Position numbers and translations under genes: made by a program
From: an uncultured Selenomonadales bacterium
GTDB lineage: Bacteria; Bacillota; Negativicutes; Acidaminococcales; Acidaminococcaceae
Assembly: GCA_900315925.1 (NCBI GenBank)
Contig: ONAV01000009.1
Location: 23,641 to 87,640, forward strand
Direction of reading: 5' to 3'
Length of the DNA stretch: 64,000 nt
Part shown: in pieces, positions 38,010 through 46,181 of the stretch
How positions within the stretch are numbered: position 1 is the stretch's first letter
Layout of the letters: each line of letters begins with the position of its first letter
Notes under the pieces: model-generated
The model's database searches: none
Told to the model about the DNA's origin: nothing
The model's input: the letters and a program-made list of their open reading frames with translations, nothing else

Positions 38010-38783
38010 TCAGAACTCCGCATGCTCTTTAAACGCTGTACCCCAGACCGTATTTTTCAGGACGGCGCCTTTCAGATTTGCCTTGTCCAGCATGGCGTTT
38101 TCAAACACGGCTTCCGTAAAATCCCCGTTGGCCAGCCGGGCCTTTCCCATCTTGGCGCTGGAAAAGTTTGCGCGCTGCGCCTTGAGACCGGTTCCGTTGA
38201 TTTCATACAGATTGGCTCCGGTCAGGATGCTGTCCGACAGATCGCTTTGGAAAAACCATCCGTATGCCAGATTGGCAAAGGTGAAATCCGTCCTGCGCAG
38301 ATCGGCTTTGTCGAAGGTGGCCTCCTGGAAGTTTCCGGAAAAAGCTGTCAGACCGGTCAGCGTGGCGCCGCGGAAGTCGGCGCGGAAAAAATTGCCGCCG
38401 GACAGGTCCGCGTTTTTCATGACGGCATGGCCGAAATAGGCATAGGGCGCGTCCACTTTTTGCAAATCGGCATCGGTCAACTGGGCCTCGGAAAAAACGG
38501 CCCGTTTCAGGTTGCAGCCCTGCAAGCTGGCCTGGTTCAGAATGGCCCGCTCCAGTCTGGCTCCCGTCAGGTTGGCGTTTTGCAGATTGGCGGCGGTTAA
38601 ATCCAGTCCCGTCAGGTCTGCGCCGCTGAGGTCTGCGCCGCGTAAATCCGCATTGGGACAGTTCTGTCCCCCGGTCACAGCTGCCACATCAGAAGCGCTG
38701 TAAGCTTCCGTTGCAGGCTGGAATGCGAACCCTGCCAACAGAGGGAACGCCATGGCAGAAAGCATAAAATTTAAGTATTTCAT
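38010..38783 (-). CDS. Exported pentapeptide-repeat protein
   Basis: 257 residues with a signal peptide (about 28 residues, cleaved near ATEAYS). From about residue 42 it is a run of pentapeptide repeats A(D/N)LxX (ADLRG ADLSG ADLTG LDLTA ANLQN ANLTG) forming a right-handed quadrilateral helix. It degenerates towards the C-terminus. An exported version is unusual, since many such proteins are cytosolic. Function unknown. Confidence 0.85.
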   Translation of the reverse strand: MKYLNFMLSAMAFPLLAGFAFQPATEAYSASDVAAVTGGQNCPNADLRGADLSGADLTGLDLTAANLQNANLTGARLERAILNQASLQGCNLKRAVFSEAQLTDADLQKVDAPYAYFGHAVMKNADLSGGNFFRADFRGATLTGLTAFSGNFQEATFDKADLRRTDFTFANLAYGWFFQSDLSDSILTGANLYEINGTGLKAQRANFSSAKMGKARLANGDFTEAVFENAMLDKANLKGAVLKNTVWGTAFKEHAEF

Positions 38784-38806
38784 AGTTGCCTCGTATTATG
38801 GAAACT

Positions 38807-38828
38807 CATTTAATCAGCGTCTCCTTAT
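38807..38828 (+). repeat. Family B solo end
   Basis: CATTTAATCAGCGTCTCCTTA: the family B terminus alone, 24 bases upstream of the pentapeptide-protein start. No partner end nearby. Confidence 0.65.
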
Positions 38829-38940
38829 AAAACATGTAATTCAGGCCCGGCAATCCACTTTTGGAAACTGCCTTTGCTGAATAAAATAATATAAAACAAT
38901 GATGTGAGTCGGGAACGTTTCATCTAACATACAGGCCCGG

Positions 38941-39642
38941 TTACGCTTCGCTGATTTCTTTGACAAAATCAGCCGGGTCGTCGGGCAGTTTGTCCCACAT
39001 TTTCCACGGGGGACAGTCGTTGAAATCTTCCTTTTTAAATTCGCTGCCGGCCAGCACGATGACACACCGGGCGCCAATGGCCGCCGCGCATCTGGTGTCA
39101 TTGGGCGTGTCGCCGATAACGATGATCGAATCGGTTTCGCCGGCCTTTACCAGTCCGTCAGCCAACAGACGCGTATATAAAATCTTTGCTACCTCGTCCC
39201 GTTCTTCCGCCAGGTCGCCGTAGGAACTGTGACGGAAATCAAAATACCGGGCAATACCATACTCCGCTACTTTGTCCCGGGCGCCGTTGGCCGTGTTGCC
39301 TGTCAGCAGCAGGTTCGTGATCTCCGGCGCGTTTTCACTGAGATACCGGAGCGTTTTTTCCACATTGGGCATCAGATATCCCTTGTGCGCTTTCAGGTTG
39401 CGCTTCAGGTACATCTCGTATTTCAGCATCAGCGACGCGGCCCAGCCGCTGGTACAACGGCCCTTGATATCCGTAACGATTTCCTTGATGATGGACGAAT
39501 CGGTACAGCCTGCCAGCGTATGCTTGAATTCATAGGGCTCTTTTCTGAAGAAATAATCACAGATCGCTTCCTGCAGCGCGTCGTAACCGGCGCGGTTGGT
39601 CAGTAATAACGTGCCGTCAATATCCCAGGCCAGGTATAACAT
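38941..39642 (-). CDS. HAD-superfamily phosphatase
   Basis: 233 residues from the minus-strand ATG at 39642, preceded by GCGGAGG; upstream extension has no good start. Motif I DIDGTLL (nucleophile and acid Asp), motif II LLTGNT, a Lys in the later helix, and motif IV GDTPNDTRCA. The cap is helical, as in phosphoglycolate-phosphatase-like enzymes. Substrate unknown. Monocistronic. Confidence 0.88.
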   Translation of the reverse strand: MLYLAWDIDGTLLLTNRAGYDALQEAICDYFFRKEPYEFKHTLAGCTDSSIIKEIVTDIKGRCTSGWAASLMLKYEMYLKRNLKAHKGYLMPNVEKTLRYLSENAPEITNLLLTGNTANGARDKVAEYGIARYFDFRHSSYGDLAEERDEVAKILYTRLLADGLVKAGETDSIIVIGDTPNDTRCAAAIGARCVIVLAGSEFKKEDFNDCPPWKMWDKLPDDPADFVKEISEA

Positions 39643-39868
39643 ACGTGTTCCTCCGCTTGTGCGCAGTTGCGTTACGGGAAGACGGCAGGGAAACAGAAAC
39701 AGGGTTCCCCTGGGAACGGCTTCCGGTTCGCAGCGTGCTGAACGAAATAACAACTACCTTTTTGAACGTAATAGTAACTACCATTATTATTAAGAAGTTA
39801 CCATATAATTTTACTCTATCTGCCGATATTATGCAAATAAATTACTTACATGCCGGCGGATAACATGC

Positions 39869-39874
39869 TATAAT
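39869..39874 (+). promoter_or_regulatory. Putative promoter of the DUF190 gene
   Basis: TATAAT with TTACAT 17 bases upstream (39846-39851). The family B mini-element lies between this promoter and the gene, so it would be in the 5' leader. Confidence 0.5.
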
Positions 39875-39923
39875 GAATTATAAAGTTACTATGGTGATGT
39901 CGTTTTTTATTCTGTTTTACATA

Positions 39924-39977
39924 TAAGGAAACGCTGATTCATTTGTCTGCGCACAAACTCATGTAATCAGCGTCTCT
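39924..39977 (+). repeat. Family B mini-element
   Basis: TAAGGAAACGCTGATT ... AATCAGCGTCTCTA, 54 bases in all. The left arm is the reverse complement of the family right end (GTGCGCAGACGAATTAATCAG) and the right arm is the reverse complement of the family left end (AAATGAGTTTGTGCG). It is therefore a MITE-like internal-deletion form in reverse orientation, and forms one hairpin. Confidence 0.75.
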
Positions 39978-40004
39978 ATAACGGGATCGAAAGAGGTGAC
40001 GCGT

Positions 40005-40409
40005 ATGAAATTTGTCAAGTTGTATGAATTGAAAATTTTTACTGCGGAAGATGTACAGTGCGGCGACGAACCGTTTTTCAAGGCGGTGTTTAAAGAGGCG
40101 CGCCGTCTCGGTCTGGGGGGCGGTACCATGGTCCGGGCCGATGCAGGCTACGGAAGGCAGGTTCGGGGGAATGACGGCCGTGCGGTTCCCATTTTTTTCA
40201 GCGGGAGTTACAATCTGCCGCTTATCATTGAAATTGTGGATACAATGGAAAACCTGGAGCTTCTCTATCCTTTCCTGGAAAAAAACGGGGAGAAACATTT
40301 TTTAGCTGTGATTGTGCCCCTGACGGCATTGTATACAAAGTATCTTGAGGGCAGCGGCGTACAACTTGGCAGGCCGCCGCAGCCTGTCATGGACAAGCCG
40401 GACGTATGA
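40005..40409 (+). CDS. DUF190 family protein (PII-like fold)
   Basis: 134 residues from ATG 40005, 5 bases after GAGGTGA. DUF190 pattern: KFVKLYELKIFTAEDV, FKAVFKEARRLGLGGGTMVRADAGYG and DLPLIIEIVDT-like NLPLIIEIVDTMENLELL. The family has a PII-like fold and is often next to crcB (fluoride) genes; none is here. Likely an allosteric sensor; ligand unknown. Confidence 0.85.
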   Translation: MKFVKLYELKIFTAEDVQCGDEPFFKAVFKEARRLGLGGGTMVRADAGYGRQVRGNDGRAVPIFFSGSYNLPLIIEIVDTMENLELLYPFLEKNGEKHFLAVIVPLTALYTKYLEGSGVQLGRPPQPVMDKPDV

Positions 40410-40477
40410 ACCGGCGAATGAATCCGTGTTTCCAAATCCCGCGGTTGTGAAAAAAGTGTGTTGCCTGCCGTGTTTTC

Positions 40478-40506
40478 TTGCCAAGGACAGTCACATAGTA
40501 TATAAT
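40478..40506 (+). promoter_or_regulatory. Promoter of the DUF697 gene
   Basis: TTGCCA, 17 bases, TATAAT; 125 bases before the start codon. Confidence 0.65.
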
Positions 40507-40630
40507 TGATTCGGATAATCCGGCGGCGTGCCCGCAGGCCTGCCATCCTGGTCAGGTATTGCGCTGCGGCGCTGCCGTTCCGAACTGTGTTGTTTGATTT
40601 TTTAATAGCAAATGTAATGGAGGAAACATT

Positions 40631-41113
40631 ATGGCAGATGAGAAAATTACGGTAATCGATGATAAAGACCGCGAGGAAGAAGCTCTTTCCCTGTGCAAAT
40701 GGGCAGCGGCCCGGGCCGGCGTAATCGTAGTGGTTCCCGGTCTCGGCACACTTTCCACCGTTGCCAATGATATTTACATGATCATGAAAATCGGTTCCGT
40801 GTATGAAGAAAAAATTACGGAAAAAGCTGCGGTTAGCCTGCTGGGTTCCATGGGCACGGTATTTGCCGGCGGCAAGCTGGCGACGCTGATTCCCTTCGCC
40901 CCGCTGCAGATCCCCCTGGCCATCGGCATGACCTACGGTCTGGGCCGCGTGGTGATGGAATGGATCAAAGCCGGCAAGCCGAAAGACATGAGCGCCTTTA
41001 AGAAAGTGTACGAAGACGCGTCCAAATATGCGAAAGAAAATATCGACCTGTTCAAGAAGGATCCGGATAAGGATAAACCGTTAGGCGATGAAACCAAAAA
41101 ATTTGATGTGTAA
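40631..41113 (+). CDS. Stand-alone DUF697-type membrane-associated protein
   Basis: 160 residues. Residues ~25-115 match the hydrophobic DUF697 module (AARAGVIVVVPGLGTLSTVAND ... GGKLATLIPFAPLQIPLAIG ... TYGLGRVVMEWIKAG), which in many proteins follows a dynamin-like or Era-like GTPase. Here the GTPase part is missing and the module is followed by a charged tail ending KFDV. Ribosome site AATGGAGG. Function unknown. Confidence 0.75.
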   Translation: MADEKITVIDDKDREEEALSLCKWAAARAGVIVVVPGLGTLSTVANDIYMIMKIGSVYEEKITEKAAVSLLGSMGTVFAGGKLATLIPFAPLQIPLAIGMTYGLGRVVMEWIKAGKPKDMSAFKKVYEDASKYAKENIDLFKKDPDKDKPLGDETKKFDV

Positions 41114-41167
41114 GTAATCAGCTACATTTTTCTGTAAGAGACAGATTCTTATCAGCGTTTTCAATGA

Positions 41168-41196
41168 AACCCGTGCAGGGAACTGCTTCGGGTTTT
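41168..41196 (+). terminator. Possible terminator after the DUF697 gene
   Basis: AACCCG..CAG-GGAA-CTG..CGGGTT with TT following; the T run is weak. Confidence 0.45.
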
Positions 41197-41245
41197 GCCA
41201 GTGACTAAAAAGCTGTAACGATACAGCAGTTGGGGGTTTTGTAAG

Positions 41246-41650
41246 TTGAATTTTGAGATATTCCTGTTTTTGTTGTTCATGTCATTTGTCAGCTTTGCCG
41301 TTGGCGTCATTGTCTGGGTGGCTATCGTCCGTTTCTTTGGCCGGGGTTCACAGAAGGCGAGGATTCTGAGTTATATTTTAATTCCCATTATCGCGTTGGG
41401 CTATAACTTTCTGGTCCTTACGGCAGGGAAGTGGCGGTATCTGGTGGGCTTCCTTCCCATTGCGCTGATCATCGGGTATGTTCTGTATTACCGGTTTGGC
41501 GATCACGGTACGTATATTGAGCCCCAGGCAAAACCGGAATCGGATTTCCAGCGGAGGGAAAGTTCCAAGTCCAGACGGATCCGCGAGGCCCGGGAAAAAC
41601 GGGCGGCGGAGCGCGAACAGCGTAAGCATGGCAAACCGAAAGAAAAATAA
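41246..41650 (+). CDS. Small membrane protein of unknown function
   Basis: 134 residues from TTG 41246 (start not certain). Three hydrophobic helices (FLFLLFMSFVSFAVGVIVWVA; ILIPIIALGYNFLVL; LIIGYVLYYRF) followed by a long Arg/Lys/Glu cytoplasmic tail (SKSRRIREAREKRAAEREQ). No family recognised. It is 13 bases before the Usp gene and probably co-transcribed with it. Confidence 0.7.
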   Translation: MNFEIFLFLLFMSFVSFAVGVIVWVAIVRFFGRGSQKARILSYILIPIIALGYNFLVLTAGKWRYLVGFLPIALIIGYVLYYRFGDHGTYIEPQAKPESDFQRRESSKSRRIREAREKRAAEREQRKHGKPKEK

Positions 41651-41663
41651 GGAGGAACGTGCT

Positions 41664-42107
41664 ATGTTTAAAAAAATCGTGGTACCTGTTGACGGCTCGG
41701 AAAGCGCATGGCGTGCGTTGGAGCAGGCTGCTGCGCTGGCCTGTAAATTTGAAGGGGAACTGCAGGTGATGACGGTCATCCAGCCCTATAACAATGCGGC
41801 GCTGCTGGCGGTTCCGTTGGATCACAATATCATCAGCCAGAGCAATGCGGATCTGGAAGAAGTAGGACGGGAAGTGCTGGCCCGCGCCAGAGACAGAGTG
41901 GATGCCAGCGGTTTTACCGGCAAGGCGGAATATAAAATTGAACTGGGACATCCGTCGGAACGCATCCTGACCATTGCCAAAGCGGAAAAGGCAGACGCCA
42001 TCGTGTTGGGAAGCCGCGGCCTTTCCGGCATTGCGGAATTTTTTCTGGGCAGCGTAAGCACCAAGATTTCCCAGTACGCCAACATTCCGGTACTGATCGT
42101 GAAATAA
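41664..42107 (+). CDS. Universal stress protein, UspA family
   Basis: 147 residues from ATG 41664 after AAGGAGGAA. Typical UspA: FKKIVVPVDGSESAWRAL start, and ATP-binding loop GSRGLSGIAEFFLGSVSTKISQYA (G-x2-G-x9-G-S). Cytoplasmic dimer. It is the second Usp locus in the window, here as a single domain. Confidence 0.93.
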   Translation: MFKKIVVPVDGSESAWRALEQAAALACKFEGELQVMTVIQPYNNAALLAVPLDHNIISQSNADLEEVGREVLARARDRVDASGFTGKAEYKIELGHPSERILTIAKAEKADAIVLGSRGLSGIAEFFLGSVSTKISQYANIPVLIVK

Positions 42108-42188
42108 TCGCATCCGTATAGAAATGTAACATCAAACATGATCTGTGCCCTGTGGCGGCGCAGAAAAATCAGCAGAAATAAAAAATCA

Positions 42189-42219
42189 GGCAGTTCCCTG
42201 TTTCGGGAACTGCCTTTTT
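42189..42219. terminator. Terminator shared by uspA and corA
   Basis: GGCAGTTCCC-TGTTTC-GGGAACTGCC with T5 on the plus side and A-rich sequence on the other; it separates two convergent genes. Confidence 0.85.
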
Positions 42220-42234
42220 GTTTGTCCGTTCCAT

Positions 42235-43185
42235 TCAGAACATATGCTTTTTCCACAGCCAGAAGCCGGCCAGCAGGCTCACCAGACAGGTTATGCCGAA
42301 GACGATAAAGAAGCCGGAGGCTACCTCGGCAAACGGAACCGGCACGTTCATGCCCCACAGGCCTGAAATCAGCGTGGGGATGGACAGGATGATAGTGACC
42401 GAAGCCAGGAATCGCATCACCAGGTTCAGGTTATTGCTGATGATGGAGGCGAACACTTCCATCATGCTTTGTAAAATGTGGCTGTACATCTCAACCATTT
42501 CAATAGCCTGCTTGTATTCTACGATGACATCGTCCAGCAGGTCTTCGTCCTCTTCATACAGCTTGATCAGCTGCTGTGTCTGGGCCGTGGTGCGCAATCG
42601 CAGCAGTTTTTCCGTCACCATGTAGTTGCTGCGCAGGGACGTGGTAAAATAGGTCAGGGATTTCTGTAAGTCCAGCATGCTGAACAGTTTGGAATTTTCC
42701 ATGGCCTGACGCAGATGGGATTCCAAATCGTCCGTCCTGCGGATGATGTTGCGGATATATTTCAAATATAGTGTAGCGGATTTATACAGGATCTGGAACA
42801 GGAACCGGGTCTTCTTATACGTACTGAACATTTTGTACGTTTGGGCGTTAAAGCCGGAGGTAACCGCGTTGCTTTCCAGACAGACGGTCACGATGACGTC
42901 TTTTGTGACAATAATGCCTAAGGGCATGGTATCGTAGTCTTTATTGCTGCGGAAAAAAGGAATGTCGATGACGACCAGAAGCTGTTCTTCGTCAATTTCC
43001 GTACGGGCTTTTTCTTCCCGGTCAAGGGCAGCCGTCAAGAAATCTCTGGAAATATGGGTGGCGTTGGCAATTTCATCAATCTCTTCCGTGGAAGGGGAGA
43101 CGATATCGATCCAGCAGCCTTTTTCCATATCTTCGATGTCGAATTCATCAACGCCGGTGTTGGAGCTTTTTAATACTTTGTACAT
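42235..43185 (-). CDS. CorA-family magnesium/divalent metal transporter
   Basis: 316 residues. Long N-terminal cytoplasmic domain and two C-terminal helices separated by the pore motif GMN (LWGMNVPVPF), ending KKHMF. Helix 7 lead-in ILQSMMEVFASIISNNLNLVMRFLAS is the CorA pattern. The protein forms a pentameric Mg2+/Co2+ channel; metal preference is not readable here. No Mg-sensing leader was recognised upstream. Confidence 0.92.
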   Translation of the reverse strand: MYKVLKSSNTGVDEFDIEDMEKGCWIDIVSPSTEEIDEIANATHISRDFLTAALDREEKARTEIDEEQLLVVIDIPFFRSNKDYDTMPLGIIVTKDVIVTVCLESNAVTSGFNAQTYKMFSTYKKTRFLFQILYKSATLYLKYIRNIIRRTDDLESHLRQAMENSKLFSMLDLQKSLTYFTTSLRSNYMVTEKLLRLRTTAQTQQLIKLYEEDEDLLDDVIVEYKQAIEMVEMYSHILQSMMEVFASIISNNLNLVMRFLASVTIILSIPTLISGLWGMNVPVPFAEVASGFFIVFGITCLVSLLAGFWLWKKHMF

Positions 43186-43522
43186 GGCCGGTTCCTCCTT
43201 TCCTGCGTGATTTCATGATTCGCCATTACACATTTTACTCTCCGCTCTCTTCCGACGGGATGCTTTCGCTCCGGAAGGCGCAGGAGGTTTAATAGCAAAT
43301 CATAAAAACACTTTCCCTTATAACTAATTTATTATATACGATAACAAAAAAAATTACTACCCCCTATTGCGTTTATGCTATAATTATTTGAAAACAGCGG
43401 TAGTGAAAGCGTATTAAAGGAAACGACCCGGGTTTTTGCTGCTTGCCTGAATGCATCCTGCGAGTATCTGAGCAGCGGAATTCAGCAGCGTAGCAGTGCG
43501 TGATTGCGGGAGGAAAGAATCC
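43186..43522. other. Non-coding gap between corA and sdaAB
   Basis: Divergent spacer of 337 bases. It holds an AT-rich stretch and a -10 box TATAAT at 43379-43384 (weak -35) for sdaAB, plus a small inverted repeat TTCCG...CGGAA near 43252-43275. No open frame with a ribosome site was seen. Confidence 0.5.
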
Positions 43523-44188
43523 ATGAATATTTTTGATATCGTAGGACCGGTCATGATCGGTCCCAGCAGTTCGCATACGGCGGGCGCCTGCAGGCTGGGG
43601 CTGCTGGCAGCCGGCATTTTGGGAGAGCGGCCGCGGCAAGCCGAAATCTTGCTGCACGGTTCGTTTGCCCGCACCTATAAAGGACACGGAACGGACCGGG
43701 CTCTCGTGGCCGGCCTGATGGGATGGCAGCCGGATGATGTGCGTATTCCCAACGCATTAAAGCTGGCTGCGGAAGCGGGCGTGAAATTTACGTTTCATCC
43801 GGTGGATCTGGGCAGTATGGCGCATCCGAACTCCGTGCTGTTCCGGCTGACCGGGAAAAACGGGAATGCCTGTGAAGTCATCGGGGCGTCCGTGGGAGGC
43901 GGCCAGATCATGGTCACAAAAGTGGACGGCTTCCCGGTAGAACTGACCGGGGTGCTGCCGGCGCTGTTTGTGCCTCACCGGGATGAACCCGGCGTGATTG
44001 CGCTGGTGAGCACCATCCTGGCGAAAAAACGGATCAACATTGCCTCCATGCGGGTGTTCCGCGAAGGCAAAGGGGAAACGGCGGCCATGGTCATCGAGTG
44101 CGACCAGGCGGTCCCTCCGGCAGTGATTCGGCATCTGGAAGAACTGGGGCCGGTGAAACTGGTACGGTTCGTGGATAAGGTTTCGTAA
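43523..44188 (+). CDS. sdaAB: L-serine dehydratase, iron-sulfur type, beta subunit
   Basis: 221 residues from ATG 43523 after GCGGGAGGAAAG. N-terminal serine-dehydratase beta fold (DIVGPVMIGPSSSHTAGACRLG; GHGTDRALVAGLMG) followed by an ACT domain (VIALVSTILAKKRINIASMRVFREG). With the alpha subunit it deaminates L-serine to pyruvate. The ACT domain suggests allosteric control by serine. The alpha gene follows 75 bases downstream. Confidence 0.95.
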   Translation: MNIFDIVGPVMIGPSSSHTAGACRLGLLAAGILGERPRQAEILLHGSFARTYKGHGTDRALVAGLMGWQPDDVRIPNALKLAAEAGVKFTFHPVDLGSMAHPNSVLFRLTGKNGNACEVIGASVGGGQIMVTKVDGFPVELTGVLPALFVPHRDEPGVIALVSTILAKKRINIASMRVFREGKGETAAMVIECDQAVPPAVIRHLEELGPVKLVRFVDKVS

Positions 44189-44196
44189 AAAGAAAG

Positions 44197-44221
44197 GCAA
44201 CGGCGTGTTTCACTCCGTTGC
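44197..44221 (+). promoter_or_regulatory. Intercistronic hairpin between sdaAB and sdaAA
   Basis: GCAACGG / CCGTTGC, 7-bp stem with an 11-base loop and no T run. Confidence 0.4.
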
Positions 44222-44263
44222 AGGCAAAATAGGTATGTAACAGGATTTACGGAAAGGGTTTCT

Positions 44264-45172
44264 ATGAAGCAGGATAAATTGTCATGGGCCCGGCTGGTCA
44301 GCGAGTCGGAAGCAAAGCAGCTTCCGTTGCTGGAGTATTTGCTGGAGAGAAGCGCGGCCCAGCTGGAAACCGATCAGGCTGCCATTCTGGCAAAGATGGA
44401 TGCCATGCTGCAGGTCATGGAGGAAGCGGTCGCTTTCGGTATGACAGGCGTTACGTCCAACAGCGGGCTGACCGGCGGCTCAGCAAAAAAACTGAAAGAA
44501 TACATGGAAACGATACAGGCGGACGGGAACAGCCGGCCGGCTTTGTTAGGCCCGGTGGCCGGCTCGGCCGTGACGTATGCCCTGGCCGCGGCGGAAGCCA
44601 ATGCAGCCATGGGGCGCATCGTGGCGGCGCCTACGGCAGGAGCCAGCGGCATACTGCCGGGTGTGCTGATGTCCCTGAAAGAACATTGCGGCGTGTCCCG
44701 GGAGAAACTGGTAGAAGGACTGGTTATTGCCGGTGTGATCGGCGAAGTGATCGCCAGCCGGGCTTCCATTGCCGGCGCAACCGGAGGCTGCCAGGCGGAA
44801 TGCGGCAGCGGCGCAGCGATGGCTGCGGGCGCGGTCGTCTATATTTTTGGCGGCAACGGGAAACAGATTGGCGACGCGGTTTCCATTGTTTTCAAAAATA
44901 TGCTGGGACTGGTCTGCGACCCGGTTGCCGGACTGGTGGAAGTCCCCTGTATCAAACGCAATGCCGGCAGCGTAGTGCAGTGCCTTTTGGCTGCGGAACT
45001 GGCGCTGGCCGGTGTGGACAGTTTCATTCCGGCGGATGAAGCGATCGATGCCATGGCCAAAGTGGGAAGAGCGCTTCCGTACGGGCTGCGGGAAACCGCG
45101 GAAGGCGGACTGGCCGTGACGCCGACGGCAAAAGCCTGGACGGAAGAATATTTTAAAAAGATTCATAGTTGA
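44264..45172 (+). CDS. sdaAA: L-serine dehydratase, iron-sulfur type, alpha subunit
   Basis: 302 residues. The [4Fe-4S] ligand region is intact: GGCQAECGSGAAMAAG and GLVCDPVAGLVEVPCIKRNA. SNSGLTGG and APTAGASGILPGVL are substrate-site marks. The oxygen-sensitive cluster fits an anaerobe. Pyruvate produced can go to the PFOR encoded at 58.6 kb. The stop codon lies within the -35 box of the tRNA promoter. Confidence 0.96.
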   Translation: MKQDKLSWARLVSESEAKQLPLLEYLLERSAAQLETDQAAILAKMDAMLQVMEEAVAFGMTGVTSNSGLTGGSAKKLKEYMETIQADGNSRPALLGPVAGSAVTYALAAAEANAAMGRIVAAPTAGASGILPGVLMSLKEHCGVSREKLVEGLVIAGVIGEVIASRASIAGATGGCQAECGSGAAMAAGAVVYIFGGNGKQIGDAVSIVFKNMLGLVCDPVAGLVEVPCIKRNAGSVVQCLLAAELALAGVDSFIPADEAIDAMAKVGRALPYGLRETAEGGLAVTPTAKAWTEEYFKKIHS

Positions 45173-45197
45173 CAGTTTGAAAAGCCTGTGTTATAAT
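45169..45197 (+). promoter_or_regulatory. Consensus promoter of the tRNA-His-Gln-Lys array
   Basis: TTGACA, 17 bases, TATAAT. The -35 hexamer overlaps the last sense codon and the stop codon of sdaAA. Confidence 0.9.
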
Positions 45198-45225
45198 AAT
45201 TTCCGTCATTAAGCGGCGCTTACAT

Positions 45226-45302
45226 GGTGGGTATGGTGAAGCGGTTAACACGGCGGATTGTGGCTCCGTTACGCGCAGGTTCAAATCCTGTTACCCACCC
45301 CA
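45226..45302 (+). tRNA. tRNA-His(GTG)
   Basis: Acceptor GTGGGTA/TACCCAC with the encoded extra G at -1 opposite C73 and an encoded CCA; anticodon loop TTGTGGC (GTG). Confidence 0.95.
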
Positions 45303-45313
45303 ATTTTTCATTT

Positions 45314-45389
45314 TGGGGTGTAGCCAAGTCGGTAAGGCACAGGACTTTGACTCCTGTATGCGTAGGTTCGAGCCCTGCCACCCCAGCCA
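45314..45389 (+). tRNA. tRNA-Gln(TTG)
   Basis: TGGGGTG/CACCCCA acceptor, anticodon loop CTTTGAC (TTG), T loop TTCGAGC, encoded CCA. GatCAB in this window would charge it by the indirect route if GlnRS is absent; that is inference. Confidence 0.95.
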
Positions 45390-45398
45390 AATTTTAAT

Positions 45399-45474
45399 GG
45401 TCCATTAGCTCAGTTGGCAGAGCACCTGACTTTTAATCAGGGTGTCCCGCGTTCGAGTCGCGGATGGATCACCA
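45399..45474 (+). tRNA. tRNA-Lys(TTT)
   Basis: GGTCCAT/ATGGATC acceptor, anticodon loop CTTTTAA (TTT), T loop TTCGAGT, encoded CCA. Last tRNA before the accessory region. Confidence 0.95.
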
Positions 45475-45482
45475 AAAATCAG

Positions 45483-45511
45483 CTCCCGTTCGAAAGAACG
45501 GGAGTTTTTTT
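45483..45511 (+). terminator. Terminator of the tRNA array
   Basis: CTCCCGTTC-GAAA-GAACGGGAG followed by T7. Confidence 0.92.
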
Positions 45512-45606
45512 GTTGTGCTTACTCAACCGGGTGTGACTCGCTTTTGATTTCCATACGGAAGTCCTCCCCGGATAAATACGATCCGGCTGCCTGAAGTATG
45601 ACCGGG

Positions 45607-45820
45607 ATGTAAGATTGTAAGACAAATGTAAGACTTGGGAAACTGATAACCACGCGGTTTTGTTCCCAGAGTCTTACAGTCTTACATTTTTACAGAAAGA
45701 AGATAGTCCGTTATATGAATTAGATTTCAATTTCACTACCTCTGTCTGCCGGAAATAATGTAAGACTGTAAGACTTTTTTGTGAAACCGGCGCTGGCACT
45801 GGGATTGCAGCGTCTTACAT
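45607..45820. repeat. Palindromic array of TGTAAGAC motifs
   Basis: Four sites: ATGTAAGATTGTAAGAC with AAATGTAAGACTT (45607-45636, direct), GTCTTACAGTCTTACAT (45671-45687, inverted), ATGTAAGACTGTAAGACTT (45758-45776, direct) and GTCTTACAT (45812-45820, inverted). The first two sites also bracket GGGAA/TTCCC, making a large palindrome. It is followed by AAAGGAGAA and an ATG that opens no convincing gene. It looks like an operator or iteron cluster. Confidence 0.75.
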
Positions 45821-45882
45821 AATTAAAAAAAGGAGAAGAGTCGTACATGATCGGAAACGGAACCTATAAATCCGGCGCGCGG

Positions 45883-45917
45883 TTCTTCCGTTACGCCTGC
45901 ATAATGCGGGCGTTTTT
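45883..45917 (+). repeat. Island direct repeat 1, left copy
   Basis: TTCTTCCGTTACGCCTGCA then TAATGCGGGCGTTTTT. The right copy is at 51425-51458. It contains a terminator-like hairpin CGCCTGCA/TGCGGGCG with a T run. Confidence 0.8.
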
Positions 45918-45964
45918 TATGTTTTCGCACGCGCTCTTAAACAATTATAAAATCTGTTTTTCCC

Positions 45965-46015
45965 GCATGGTCATTACTGGCCATGCTTTTTCTTTGTGTC
46001 CTGCGGGGACACCAA
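45965..46015 (+). repeat. Double-hairpin direct repeat 2, left copy
   Basis: GCATGGTCATTACTGGCCATGC, T run, then GTGTCC-TGCG-GGGACAC and CAA. The same double hairpin recurs at 49837-49889. A TATAAT follows both copies. Confidence 0.8.
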
Positions 46016-46181
46016 TTTAGGATTTGCCTGACTTATAATAGCTACAGGATGATTCTGTAGTAAAATCCTGAATGTTGGGTTGTTATTATCTGTATAAAGC
46101 ACAAAGTATCAACTTATAGCACAGTTTCAGCACATGATTTATGAGATAATAAAGATAGTAGTATTTGGAAAGGAGGTTAAT

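Noticed and set aside
39880..40004. Fluoride riboswitch before the DUF190 gene
   Set aside because: The leader is occupied by the family B hairpin; the conserved fluoride-riboswitch core was not seen, and no crcB is present.
45607..45820. CRISPR array
   Set aside because: The repeats are short (8-17 bases), in mixed orientation, with irregular spacing and no cas genes nearby.
45848..46020. 57-codon frame with a good AAAGGAGAA site after the TGTAAGAC array
   Set aside because: From codon 12 onward it translates two hairpin repeats; at most the first few codons are a remnant of a lost gene.
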